From positions 21,735-85,734 of the forward strand of contig JAXEJQ010000157.1 in assembly GCA_034101475.1 (NCBI GenBank): DNA of 64,000 nt, written 5' to 3'. This DNA is from Limivivens sp034101475. GTDB lineage: Bacteria; Bacillota; Clostridia; Lachnospirales; Lachnospiraceae. The notes below the pieces were generated by a model that had not been told where the DNA came from, did not search any database, and saw nothing but the letters and a program-made list of their open reading frames with translations. Shown in pieces: positions 1 through 8,084 of the stretch. Each line of letters opens with the position of its first letter. Position 1 is the first letter of the stretch. Both the position numbers and the translations under genes were made by a program.

Positions 1-15
1 CTTCAGAAGACTTTC

Positions 16-288
16 TCATTCCCCGGCCTGAAAAACCTCATACTGCCGTTTCGGCCCTCCGCAGACCGGACACCGCTCCGGAACCGGATCTTGGGTCATC
101 ACATAGCCGCAGATGGGACATACATAGATCCTCTCCCGGTCAAAGGCTTCCAGATCCGCCGCTTCCTTCAGAAGCCCCGCATGTACCGCTTCCGCTGCCC
201 CGGCTCCGGAAAAGGCCTGCCTGGTCAGGGGAGCTCCCTTCTCTCCGGCATAGTCTGCCATCATCCGATAAAACTGCTGGTGCTCAAA
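16..288 (-). pseudogene. C-terminal half of a rubrerythrin, cut off by an in-frame TAG
   Basis: This is the continuation, in the same reading frame, of the gene at 289-1284 after a TAG stop at 289-291. Ignoring the stop, the frame runs on without a gap (FEHQQFYRMMADYAGEKG) through the second diiron helix pair, with an E-x-x-H motif in AAEAVHAGLL, and ends in a rubredoxin-like zinc ribbon or iron site with two CxxC pairs (CPICGY and CPVCGG). The first possible internal start is an ATG pair at 262-267, but no good ribosome binding site precedes it, and a protein made from there would lack half of the diiron ligands. It is therefore either a readthrough product or a remnant. The frame ends with TGA at 16-18. 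Family assignment is firm; the expression state is unknown. Confidence 0.75.
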
Positions 289-1284
289 CTATTCTCCCGG
301 TACAAACTTCTTTACCGCCTCTCCCACAGGCGCCGGATTTTCAATAACGGAATAGAAATTCCGGGCATGCTGATATTCGGATGCCGCCAGCGCCTCAAAA
401 AGGTTGGCTGCCTTCTCCATGCCTCTCCTCCTGGCCCGGTCAGCGAACATCAGATACTTCAGATGAGCCATCAGTTCTCCGGCTACAGTTTTTTCCAGAT
501 TTTCCTTCAGAATAGGATCCCTGCGCTCCCGTTCATAGGCATTTTCCGGCAGATTGTCAAACCGGTACCTAAGTTCCCCGTCTTCTCTGAAAAAGTGAAC
601 CATGTGATGCTCCACATCGCAGGCGCGGATATCCTCCGATACGTCTTCAATCAGCGCGCCTCCGCCTCCGGTGCAGATCAGCGGAATCCCATCCACCACA
701 TCTTCAAACCGGGAATGCACATGACCGCATAAGAGATATTTTACTTTTTCCTTCCAGGGACCATACGCTTCTTTCAGCCGCCCAAACTCTTCCTCTGACA
801 CCGAGTTCGGAATAAAATGATTCGGCACCGGAATATGAAAAGCGAGAATTACCTGACGAACCTCCTCCATTTCCAGGACCTGTCTCAGTAAATCCAGTCC
901 TTCCTCCTCAAAGATGCGCATGGCATTGTCCAGAACCACCACTGCAAATGCTTCTGCAAGCAGCGCATAATTCTTCCGTCCAAAATAATCCGTGTAGGCT
1001 CCCGTATCATGATTTCCCCGCAGCACATAGACATCATTGTGGGCAATGACTTCTGTCAGCTCACTGATCTCCCGGTAATAATGTTCATTTCCGATGGGTA
1101 CCAGGTCGCCGGCAATCAGTGTAATGTCATCCTCTGCGCTCTTCTCCAGCGTCCCTGCATACACCTTCATATTGTAGGTACCCAGACCCTCGCATCCAGG
1201 ATCGCCGATAACGCCCAGCGACTTCACCCACGGAAGACGGATCACCGGCTGCATAATCTTCTGAATTCTCTTTGTTTCCATCAT
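289..1284 (-). CDS. Metallophosphoesterase fused to the N-terminal half of a rubrerythrin
   Basis: Residues 1 to about 255 form a calcineurin-like metallophosphoesterase: the metal-binding motifs GDPGCEG, AGDLVPIG, LRGNHD, a His in FHIPVP and CGHVHS appear in the usual order. Residues from about 258 to the end are the first helix pair of a rubrerythrin, with a Glu in VAGELMAHLKY and an E-x-x-H in ASEYQHARNF. The coding frame then meets TAG, and the rest of the rubrerythrin follows in frame downstream (16-288), so the intact protein would be about 422 residues. Nothing suggests membrane or export signals. The substrate of the phosphoesterase is unknown; the rubrerythrin part would be a diiron peroxide reductase. 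The start could be either of the two adjacent ATG codons. The fusion suggests coupling of phosphoester hydrolysis to oxidative stress, which is inference. Confidence 0.8.
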   Translation of the reverse strand: MMETKRIQKIMQPVIRLPWVKSLGVIGDPGCEGLGTYNMKVYAGTLEKSAEDDITLIAGDLVPIGNEHYYREISELTEVIAHNDVYVLRGNHDTGAYTDYFGRKNYALLAEAFAVVVLDNAMRIFEEEGLDLLRQVLEMEEVRQVILAFHIPVPNHFIPNSVSEEEFGRLKEAYGPWKEKVKYLLCGHVHSRFEDVVDGIPLICTGGGGALIEDVSEDIRACDVEHHMVHFFREDGELRYRFDNLPENAYERERRDPILKENLEKTVAGELMAHLKYLMFADRARRRGMEKAANLFEALAASEYQHARNFYSVIENPAPVGEAVKKFVPGE

Positions 1285-1315
1285 CTATCCACCTCATATT
1301 CTGTATTTTCAATAA

Positions 1316-1441
1316 CTGTTCAGTACAGGCCGAATCGCTTGCTGATGAGGCCGTAAGAACGTGAATCATGTGTGAGCAAACCCCATCGGCGCAGCCGATT
1401 TTCATGGGTTTGCGAATCGTAGCTGTGAAGGTACTGAACAG
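1316..1441. repeat. Palindromic intergenic element bounded by CTGTTCAG / CTGAACAG
   Basis: The element begins CTGTTCAGTAC and ends with its exact reverse complement GTACTGAACAG. Inside lies a nested hairpin (AAACCCCAT paired with ATGGGTTT around CGGCGCAGCCG). A partial copy of the right end is at 41734-41765, and relatives with the same termini are at 46139-46228 and 51270-51326. It occupies most of the gap between the phosphoesterase gene and the MATE gene and resembles a small non-coding palindromic or MITE-like repeat. No transposase is present. Confidence 0.65.
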
Positions 1442-1518
1442 ATACGATTTTCAGACTTTCTGGCGATAGTATAGCACAAAAACCTGCTTTGTTCTATCCT
1501 CTTCTCTCCAGAGCCTTT

Positions 1519-2871
1519 TCAGTTCCTTCCCTCCACCCTGCGATGATAATACCACCGGTAATAAACCAGCAGGCTCACGCTGCACACAATCCATCCGGCC
1601 GGATAACCAAAGGCCACCGCACGGATCGTTCCTACCAGACGGGAAATAAAAAACAGATAAATCTGACGGAATACCACAAAAGAGCTGAGCATAATCACCA
1701 TGGGTGCCTTCGTATTTCCCAGTCCTCTCAGGGTACTGGCATACACCTGATTGATACAGCAGACCAGGTAAAAGGGGGACATCATGCGCAGCAGCATGGC
1801 ACCATACAGGATCACCTCCTGATCCCTGTTAAAAAGCTCCACCAGCTGCGGCGCCAGCACCAGAAGCGGGATCATGAGTACCAGGGTGGTTCCCATTGCC
1901 AGGCAGACTGCCGTTGCGCTGCCCCTGCGGATCCGTTCCATCTTCCCCGCGCCGAAATTCTGGCCTACAAAGGTCGTGGCAGCCAGAGACACGCTCTGCA
2001 TAGGCAGCAGAATAAACTGATCGATCTTTGTGTAGGCACTCCAGCCGGCCATGACGCTGGAGCCGAAGGCGTTGATATACGACTGCACAAAAACATTGGA
2101 AAAAGAAGTGATCATCATCTGAACTGCGGCCGGAAGTCCCAGGCTTACAATCTCTTTTAAGGTCTTTCGGTGGATATGCAGACAGGCCGGCCGGATCTGA
2201 TAGGATCCGCTGGTGCGTGACAGCACAACCAGAATCAGAATCGCGGATAATACCTGAGAAATCACCGTTGCCCACGCTGCTCCCCCGATTCCCATGCGCA
2301 TCACTGCCACAAACACCACATCCAGCACCGTATTCATACACGCGGAAAAGATCAGGAAATAAAGGGGCCTTCTGGAATCTCCCACAGCGCGCAGGATTCC
2401 GGCTCCCATATTGTAAAACATCAGACCGGATACACCTGCAAAATAAATTTTCAGATATCTGGCGGCTTCCGGAAATACATCCTCCGGCGTACTCATCAGC
2501 CGCAGCATGGCCGGTGCGGCAATCACACCCACAACTGAAAATAAAACACACAAAAAAAAGGTCATCACCAGCGTCGTGTGGACTGCCAGACTGACCTTTT
2601 CCTCATTTTTCGCTCCATAGGCCTGAGAGATCACCACACCTGCACCGGTAGCCAGCCCCATGAAAAATCCGATCAGCGAATTAATAATGGGTCCCACCGA
2701 TCCCACCGCGGCCAGAGCCTCTTTTCCCACAAAGTTCCCTACCACGATGCTGTCCACGGTATTGTAGAACTGCTGAAACACATTCCCTGCCAGAAGCGGC
2801 AGGGCAAACAGCAGCAGCTGCTTCCAGATAATCCCGTGGGTCATGTCAATCTCCCGTTTTCTCTTTTGCAT
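1519..2871 (-). CDS. MATE family multidrug/cation antiporter
   Basis: This 450-residue protein has the length and hydrophobic pattern (about 12 membrane segments) of MATE exporters. The N-terminus carries the family signature region (ALPLLAGNVFQQFYNTVDS, then VVGNFVGKEALAAVG), and the second half repeats the pattern. MATE proteins export cationic drugs or metabolites using a sodium or proton gradient across the cytoplasmic membrane; the substrate here cannot be read from sequence. The first ATG (2871) and the ATG ten codons later both have a plausible purine-rich ribosome binding site, the second with GGGAG six bases upstream. It seems to be a single-gene unit, flanked on both sides by repeat-bearing intergenic DNA. 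Confidence 0.9.
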   Translation of the reverse strand: MQKRKREIDMTHGIIWKQLLLFALPLLAGNVFQQFYNTVDSIVVGNFVGKEALAAVGSVGPIINSLIGFFMGLATGAGVVISQAYGAKNEEKVSLAVHTTLVMTFFLCVLFSVVGVIAAPAMLRLMSTPEDVFPEAARYLKIYFAGVSGLMFYNMGAGILRAVGDSRRPLYFLIFSACMNTVLDVVFVAVMRMGIGGAAWATVISQVLSAILILVVLSRTSGSYQIRPACLHIHRKTLKEIVSLGLPAAVQMMITSFSNVFVQSYINAFGSSVMAGWSAYTKIDQFILLPMQSVSLAATTFVGQNFGAGKMERIRRGSATAVCLAMGTTLVLMIPLLVLAPQLVELFNRDQEVILYGAMLLRMMSPFYLVCCINQVYASTLRGLGNTKAPMVIMLSSFVVFRQIYLFFISRLVGTIRAVAFGYPAGWIVCSVSLLVYYRWYYHRRVEGRN

Positions 2872-2917
2872 TGCTCCTCTTCCTCTTTTCCTTTCGGATA
2901 TTCTTCTATCAGAATGA

Positions 2918-2982
2918 TGTTGGGGTCAAAAGATGCCATACGGATTGTTCCGTGCTTCGCACTCCCACAATCCTGGCATCAT
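2918..2982. repeat. Dispersed hairpin repeat, type A, copy 1
   Basis: A 48-base stretch (2918-2965) matches 9091-9138 with about four mismatches, sharing the core TTCCGTGCTTCGCACT. The arms GATGCCA (2932-2938) and TGGCATC (2974-2980) can pair to form a stem with a long loop. It lies upstream of the MATE gene and directly next to a type B copy. Confidence 0.7.
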
Positions 2983-2986
2983 TAGA

Positions 2987-3073
2987 ATGAGTTACCCGAC
3001 AAATGAGCCTTCCATCGATTTTTCCGTGCTCTGCACTCTCAAAATCGACGAAAGCATTCGCAATTCGCTTATT
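2987..3073. repeat. Dispersed hairpin repeat, type B, copy 1
   Basis: Bases 2987-3037 match 10376-10426 with about four mismatches (ATGAGTTACCCGACAAATGA at the left end). It contains a variant of the same core found in type A (TTCCGTGCTCTGCACT). Inner arms TCGATTTT (3015-3022) and AAAATCGA further right can pair. It lies between the MATE gene and the five-domain signalling protein. Confidence 0.7.
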
Positions 3074-3115
3074 AGAATATTTTAGCCGAAAAGCGGAAGA
3101 TTTACAAGATCCTTT

Positions 3116-5704
3116 TCATCCCTTCCAGAGACAACATTTGCCCTTCTGTTCCTGCTTGGCCTGATACAGTGCCTCGTCCACCCGTTTGATCAGCTCTGCA
3201 GACGGTTTTTCATTGACGCCGCACAGAACGATTCCACAGGAGCAGGACGCCTGAAATCCCTCCGGCAGACAAAACTCCCGGAATCCCCGGCAGATTTCCT
3301 CGCCCTTGCGGAGAATCGTTTCCACTGAACGGATGCAGCGGAGAATCACAAGGAATTCATCTCCACCATACCGACACAGAATATCACCCTCCCGTGTCTT
3401 CCGGCGCAGCAGTTCCCCGAAAAAGTGGAGCATCTCATCTCCGGTTTTATGACCGTACCGGTCATTGACCTTCTTCAGATTATCCAGGTCGAACAGATAC
3501 AGTGCCATCGGAAGATCCTCCTGGCGCAATGCCTCAAAGGCCGCATAGAGTCCCCGGCGGTTCAGAAGCCCCGTCAGATAATCTCTGCAGGCTTCATCCA
3601 GCAGTACCCGCTCTCTCTCCCGGTAGACCGTCAGACGCTGCAGCCGGCGAACCCTTCTGCGCAGATCACACACCGGGTGCCGTTTGCAGATGAAATCATC
3701 CGTATCCAGATCCTGAATCCTTTCTTCCATATTCTCACCCACGGGGATCGTGGCCAGAACCGGAATATTCCACAGCATCGAGTTCTGCCGCAGTTCCCTC
3801 AGCAGTGCCGCAGCACCCTCGTCAGGAAGGGTCATACTCAGCAACACAGCAGAAACCACAGGCACACCGCCTTCTTCAATGCATGCAAGTGCGCCCGGCA
3901 TATCTGAAGCCTCCATTACCTGATACTGCCCTTCAAATGCCTGGCGAACACGCTCCCGATATCCTGCATCTTCGTCAACAACAAGCAGACCCGGCATCTT
4001 CGTTTCCCAAATCAGCTCCTCCCGGGACAGAAAAACGTCCTTTGAAATCTGCTTTTTCAGCAGATTTTCAAACTCCGCACTGGGCATCGGTTTTGCAAAA
4101 AAATACCCCTGCACGTAATCACAGCCCACTTCCCGCAGACGTTCCAGCTGTTCCCGTGTCTCCACACCTTCTGCCACCACACTCAGATTCATCCACCGGG
4201 CAATTTCCACAATAAACTGCAGGATTCCCTGGTTTACAGGCTTTGCGGTTTCATTCTGAATGAACTTCATATCCAGCTTCAGGACATCCAGCTTCATCTG
4301 ATTCAGCATATTCAAAGAGGAATATCCGCTGCCAAAATCATCCATTTCAATAATAAATCCATACTTTCTCAGCTGATCCACCGTGCTGATAATCTGTCCC
4401 GGATTATCGGTATAGGCACTCTCTGTCAGTTCCAGATGAAGCTGTGCCGGTTTGATGTTATATTTCTCCGTGAGCCTTAAAAGCGTTTCCGGCAGATCAG
4501 CCTGGTAAACATCTGCCCGCGACACATTAACCGATACCGGCAGCGGCGGATATCCTTTTTCCTTCCACCCCCGCAGCAGAACGCATACCTGCTCCCAGAC
4601 ATACTGATCCATCCGCGTGATAAAACCGTTTTTCTCAAAGAGAGGAATAAACTCTCCGGGAGACAGAAATCCCCATTCCGGGTGCTTCCAGCGAATCAGT
4701 GCTTCCGCGCCGGCCAGACCGTTGTCATGCAGACTGTACTTGGGCTGAAGATAGATAAGGAACTGTCCTTCTTCCAGCGCATTCTCCATGGCATCCGTGA
4801 TCGCCTGCTCCCGCAGAAGCTTGCTGCGCAGAGCGTCATCATAGACAGCAAAATTCTGCTGATACTTTCCCTTGACGCTTTCTGCCGCCAGCATCGCCCT
4901 GTCACACATCTGCTCCACCAGGACAGAGCGGTCAATAATCTCATAAATTCCCCATCTGACAACGACATTTTTCTTATGAAAGACAACGCCATCCTGTCCC
5001 GCTTCCCGGAAACGTACATGGTCCTCTTTCGCTCTGGAACGCTCCTGCAGACACATGAACCGGTCTGCGCTGAAACGCCCGCAGATTCCGTCTGAGCCAA
5101 CCATTTTCCGGAAAGAATCAGCCATCTCCCGCAGCAGACGATCTCCTGCTGTAACGCCAAAGGTATCGTTGTACAGCTTAAAGTTTTCAATATTGGAACA
5201 GACAATCATGTACTCCCTGTCCGGATTTTCCAGCAGCCGCTCCCGCACTTTCTGATAAAAAAACTCCTTGCTGTACAGGCCGGTCAGCCGGTCATACTGG
5301 AACTGATTCACCATGGCAGCCGTTTCCCGAAGTTTGATAATACTCGCCACCCGGTGAAGAATAACCTGCGGACGGTAGGGTTTTGGCACAAAATCCGTAG
5401 CGCCGTGAGCCAGGGCATTTACCTCATCATCCTCTCTGTCGCTCTGCGTCGTGACAATAACCGGAATCAGAGACAGCTCCGCATCTGCCTTAATCCGATC
5501 CAGAAAGGTAAACCCATCCATAACCGGCATCATAACATCCAGGAGAATCAGGGCAATGTCATTCTTGCACAGTTCCAACACCTGAAGAGCCTCCTGGCCA
5601 TTGCCGGCTTGTTGTACCGAATAATGCTCTGCCAGGATCTCCTGAAGCATCTCACGGTTAAGCAGATTATCTTCTACAATTAATATCTGTTTCTTTGGTG
5701 TCAT
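3116..5704 (-). CDS. Response regulator with REC, degenerate GGDEF, EAL, degenerate REC and active GGDEF domains
   Basis: Domains in order, positions rough: REC at 1-125 (acidic pair E-D near the start, phosphoacceptor Asp about residue 56 in LILLDVMMP, Lys in PKPYRP); a GGDEF domain at 135-290 whose active site reads FSADRF, so it is probably catalytically dead; an EAL phosphodiesterase domain at 305-555 with intact EALIRW, NVSR, MDDFGSGYSSL and VAEGVET; a second REC-like domain at 575-690 with Ser in place of the phospho-Asp (LLSMTLPDE); and a C-terminal GGDEF at 705-862 with intact RYGGDEF and an inhibitory RxxD site (REGD) five residues before it. It should both make and break cyclic di-GMP. 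The ATG at 5704 is preferred over the GTG two codons upstream because AGAGGG lies eight bases before it. The HPt gene lies just upstream on the same strand. Confidence 0.9.
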   Translation of the reverse strand: MTPKKQILIVEDNLLNREMLQEILAEHYSVQQAGNGQEALQVLELCKNDIALILLDVMMPVMDGFTFLDRIKADAELSLIPVIVTTQSDREDDEVNALAHGATDFVPKPYRPQVILHRVASIIKLRETAAMVNQFQYDRLTGLYSKEFFYQKVRERLLENPDREYMIVCSNIENFKLYNDTFGVTAGDRLLREMADSFRKMVGSDGICGRFSADRFMCLQERSRAKEDHVRFREAGQDGVVFHKKNVVVRWGIYEIIDRSVLVEQMCDRAMLAAESVKGKYQQNFAVYDDALRSKLLREQAITDAMENALEEGQFLIYLQPKYSLHDNGLAGAEALIRWKHPEWGFLSPGEFIPLFEKNGFITRMDQYVWEQVCVLLRGWKEKGYPPLPVSVNVSRADVYQADLPETLLRLTEKYNIKPAQLHLELTESAYTDNPGQIISTVDQLRKYGFIIEMDDFGSGYSSLNMLNQMKLDVLKLDMKFIQNETAKPVNQGILQFIVEIARWMNLSVVAEGVETREQLERLREVGCDYVQGYFFAKPMPSAEFENLLKKQISKDVFLSREELIWETKMPGLLVVDEDAGYRERVRQAFEGQYQVMEASDMPGALACIEEGGVPVVSAVLLSMTLPDEGAAALLRELRQNSMLWNIPVLATIPVGENMEERIQDLDTDDFICKRHPVCDLRRRVRRLQRLTVYRERERVLLDEACRDYLTGLLNRRGLYAAFEALRQEDLPMALYLFDLDNLKKVNDRYGHKTGDEMLHFFGELLRRKTREGDILCRYGGDEFLVILRCIRSVETILRKGEEICRGFREFCLPEGFQASCSCGIVLCGVNEKPSAELIKRVDEALYQAKQEQKGKCCLWKG

Positions 5705-5817
5705 CCCCACATCCCTCTTCTATCTCAAATTTCTCACTCAGCCCGAAACGGCTGCTCTGTAATCACGGACATCCGACACGCCATTCCCTTCTTTCCTCTG
5801 TCCGCCTCTGAAAAGAT

Positions 5818-6186
5818 CTATTTCGCCTGATCCGAATATCTGCCGATGGCGCTCACTGTACTCTGATAATCACACCGGACATTCTCCAGCAATGCAGCCG
5901 CCGTCTCCGGTATGCCCTCCCGTTCCGTCCGCAGCTCCTCCGTCAGAAGCGATGCGGATTCCATAAGACGGGTGAAACCCAGATTGGCACACACGCCCTT
6001 CAGTGTATGGGCAGCCCGAAAGGCTTCCTCCCGGTTCCCGTCCTCCATCTCTCTGCAGAGTGTTTCAAAACTCTTATCCTCCGGAAATCGGAGCATAAAT
6101 TTTTCCACCAGCCTGCTGCTTGGAAGCCGTGTGCATACCTCTGCATAATTGCCCCCCAGTTCCTTATAACATTCCTCAAGTGTCAT
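5818..6186 (-). CDS. Stand-alone HPt phosphotransfer protein
   Basis: The 122-residue protein is all helical in character and contains the HPt signature AAHTLKGVCANLG with the phosphorylatable His about residue 60. HPt proteins relay phosphate between a hybrid histidine kinase and response regulators in the cytoplasm. The gene precedes the five-domain cyclic di-GMP protein by 113 bases on the same strand, so the likely partner is the first REC domain of that protein. No hybrid kinase is encoded nearby, so the phosphate source is unknown. A strong GGGAGG ribosome binding site precedes the ATG. Confidence 0.88.
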   Translation of the reverse strand: MTLEECYKELGGNYAEVCTRLPSSRLVEKFMLRFPEDKSFETLCREMEDGNREEAFRAAHTLKGVCANLGFTRLMESASLLTEELRTEREGIPETAAALLENVRCDYQSTVSAIGRYSDQAK

Positions 6187-6489
6187 TTTTTCCCTCCCAA
6201 ATCACTTTCCATTCTTATCTGCCATTTCTCCCGAATCGGATTTCCGTTTTCACAGATGGCCTCACAAAATCGACAAAAGTCCTCTTAATTCGTTCATTTC
6301 AAATGACTTTTGTCATTTAATATTTCATAAAAGGATTGCTTTATTGTTCTAATATGTTTTATAATATCAATAAAATACACAAAAATCAATACGGAAAGTA
6401 TTTTCCTGTCATTCAGATTTACACATACAATTAAAGCTTCTTTTATCATTCCAAGTTCACAGGCGTCCTGCAGAAAGGAAGTGGCTTTT
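6187..6489. promoter_or_regulatory. Divergent AT-rich control region with a paired GACAAAAGTC motif
   Basis: This 300-base gap separates the HPt gene (minus) from the HTH protein gene (plus) and should carry both promoters. The 10-mer GACAAAAGTC occurs at 6272-6281 and in reverse orientation at 6305-6314. The second copy lies within a larger palindrome, AAATGAC-TTTT-GTCATTT (6301-6318). The pairing and placement are typical of an operator, possibly for the divergently encoded HTH protein. No confident -35/-10 pair was assigned. Confidence 0.45.
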
Positions 6490-7998
6490 ATGATGTCTTT
6501 TGCAGAAAAATTATCCTTTTTGATGCATATCACAGAAACCAGCAACAAAGAGCTTGCAGCGGAGCTTTCCGTCGATCCGTCCATGATCAGCCTGATGCGC
6601 ACCGGCAAAAGAAAGCTTTCCAGGAATCCGGAACAGGCAAAGAAAATGGCGCTCTTCTTTGCCCGGCGCAGCACTGCCGCCTTCCAGCGCCAGGCCCTTT
6701 CCGAAATGCTGGAGCTGGCAGCCATCAGTCCCAGCATGCCTGTAGGAACCCTGGCTTCCTGCCTGGAGAACTGGCTGCAGGGGGAAAAGGATGTTACCGG
6801 TGAAATACTGAAAGAATTTCAATTCATTACGCCAAGGCGTCCCCAGGTACAGCCTGCCAGCCCTGTTCCTGCCTCCGGGAGCCAGACCCTGTTCTTTTAC
6901 GGTGAGGAAGGACGGCGCGATGTCATGCGCCGTGTGATGCAGGAAATGCGGAGTATGGAAACTCCCAGTTCCATCCTGACCGTGGTGGATGACAACCTGG
7001 AATGGCTGCTCTCCGATTATGCAGCCACCAAGCAGCTTCAGTCCGCTCTTCTGGAAATGATCGACCGTGGGTTTACCTTTTTCCAGATCATGCCTCCACT
7101 GAACTATATCAACCGCTATGCGGAGTCTCTGAAATTCTGGCTTCCCATCTATGCCACCGGTCTGACCGAAGTCTATTACTACCCCAGACTCCGCGGAAAC
7201 CTCTACCGTCACTCGGTGATCATTGTACCCGGCTGCTGTGTGCAGTACTCCACCTCGGTGGGAATTGGCAGTACCAGTGACATTACCATGTTTTCCACCG
7301 ACCAGACTCTGGTAGACGCCTTTGAAAAGCAGTTTCAGGAGCATATTTCCCTCTGCCGCCCGGCACTGACTTTTCATCCGGATCCCAAAGATTTCATTTC
7401 CTGCTTTTCGGATCTGTTCTCCCGGCCGGGGGATGTGATCCAGATGGTCAATCCGCTTTCCGTCAACACCCTTCCCCGGGAGCTTCTGGAGCGCTATGTT
7501 CAGGAAACCGACAGACCCGAATGGAAGATCACATTCCAGATGTATCTGAATGAGATCCCCCGTTTTGAGGAGCGCCTGAACCATGGTCCCTATATCGATA
7601 TGTCCCGGCTGGCCACACCGGAAGAAGTCCGTGCCGGAAACGTTTTTGTAGCCTCCGCCTTCGCCACCTATCCGGAGCATCCGCGCTACACACCGGAAAC
7701 CTACATTCTTCACCTGCAGAACATCCTCCGTCTCATGGATCAGTACGACAATTACTTTTTCCTGCCCTACTCTTCCGAAGAGCAGCAAATCTATAACCTG
7801 ATCGTAAACGAAAACGGCCTGGCCCTTCTGATCCGTGCCCAGATGCCGCCTCTTATGCTGGAGCTCCGCCGCCCGGAAATGGTGGTTGCCTTTCGGGAGC
7901 ATCTGCTTCGCAAAGCCGAATCCCTGGGATACGATGGAATTCACCGCAAAAAAGTCCGCATGCAGCTGAGGACACTGATTCAGGAGCTGAGCAGCTGA
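6490..7998 (+). CDS. Long HTH-domain regulator or signalling protein, function unknown
   Basis: This 502-residue protein opens with an XRE-like helix-turn-helix (residues about 3-60: ELAAELSVDPSMISLMRTG is the recognition region) that includes a basic stretch, KRKLSRNPEQAKK. The remaining 400 or so residues show no motif I recognise and no membrane segment; they may be a ligand-binding or effector region. I chose the ATG at 6490 because AGGAA ends nine bases before it; the in-frame GTG at 6481 is too close to that site. It is transcribed away from the HPt and cyclic di-GMP genes and shares their control region, so it may regulate them. It ends at a strong terminator shared with the convergent AraC gene. 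Confidence 0.7.
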   Translation: MMSFAEKLSFLMHITETSNKELAAELSVDPSMISLMRTGKRKLSRNPEQAKKMALFFARRSTAAFQRQALSEMLELAAISPSMPVGTLASCLENWLQGEKDVTGEILKEFQFITPRRPQVQPASPVPASGSQTLFFYGEEGRRDVMRRVMQEMRSMETPSSILTVVDDNLEWLLSDYAATKQLQSALLEMIDRGFTFFQIMPPLNYINRYAESLKFWLPIYATGLTEVYYYPRLRGNLYRHSVIIVPGCCVQYSTSVGIGSTSDITMFSTDQTLVDAFEKQFQEHISLCRPALTFHPDPKDFISCFSDLFSRPGDVIQMVNPLSVNTLPRELLERYVQETDRPEWKITFQMYLNEIPRFEERLNHGPYIDMSRLATPEEVRAGNVFVASAFATYPEHPRYTPETYILHLQNILRLMDQYDNYFFLPYSSEEQQIYNLIVNENGLALLIRAQMPPLMLELRRPEMVVAFREHLLRKAESLGYDGIHRKKVRMQLRTLIQELSS

Positions 7999-8017
7999 TT
8001 CGCTCCTTCGAACAAAC

Positions 8018-8051
8018 AAAAGGGAGGCCTTCTCATTCTGGTCTCCCTTTT
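8018..8051. terminator. Bidirectional intrinsic terminator
   Basis: AAAAGGGAGGCC pairs with GGTCTCCCTTTT over a loop of ten bases, with A-rich and T-rich flanks on opposite sides. It sits between two convergent genes (ends at 7998 and 8085) and should serve both. Confidence 0.85.
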
Positions 8052-8084
8052 CCTGTGCAGATAAGGAAAAGCAAAACAAGCAGT

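Noticed and set aside
91..732. Plus-strand open frame of 213 codons opposite the phosphoesterase gene
   Set aside because: It has no ribosome binding site, its composition is that of an antisense shadow, and it lies wholly across a gene with clear motifs.
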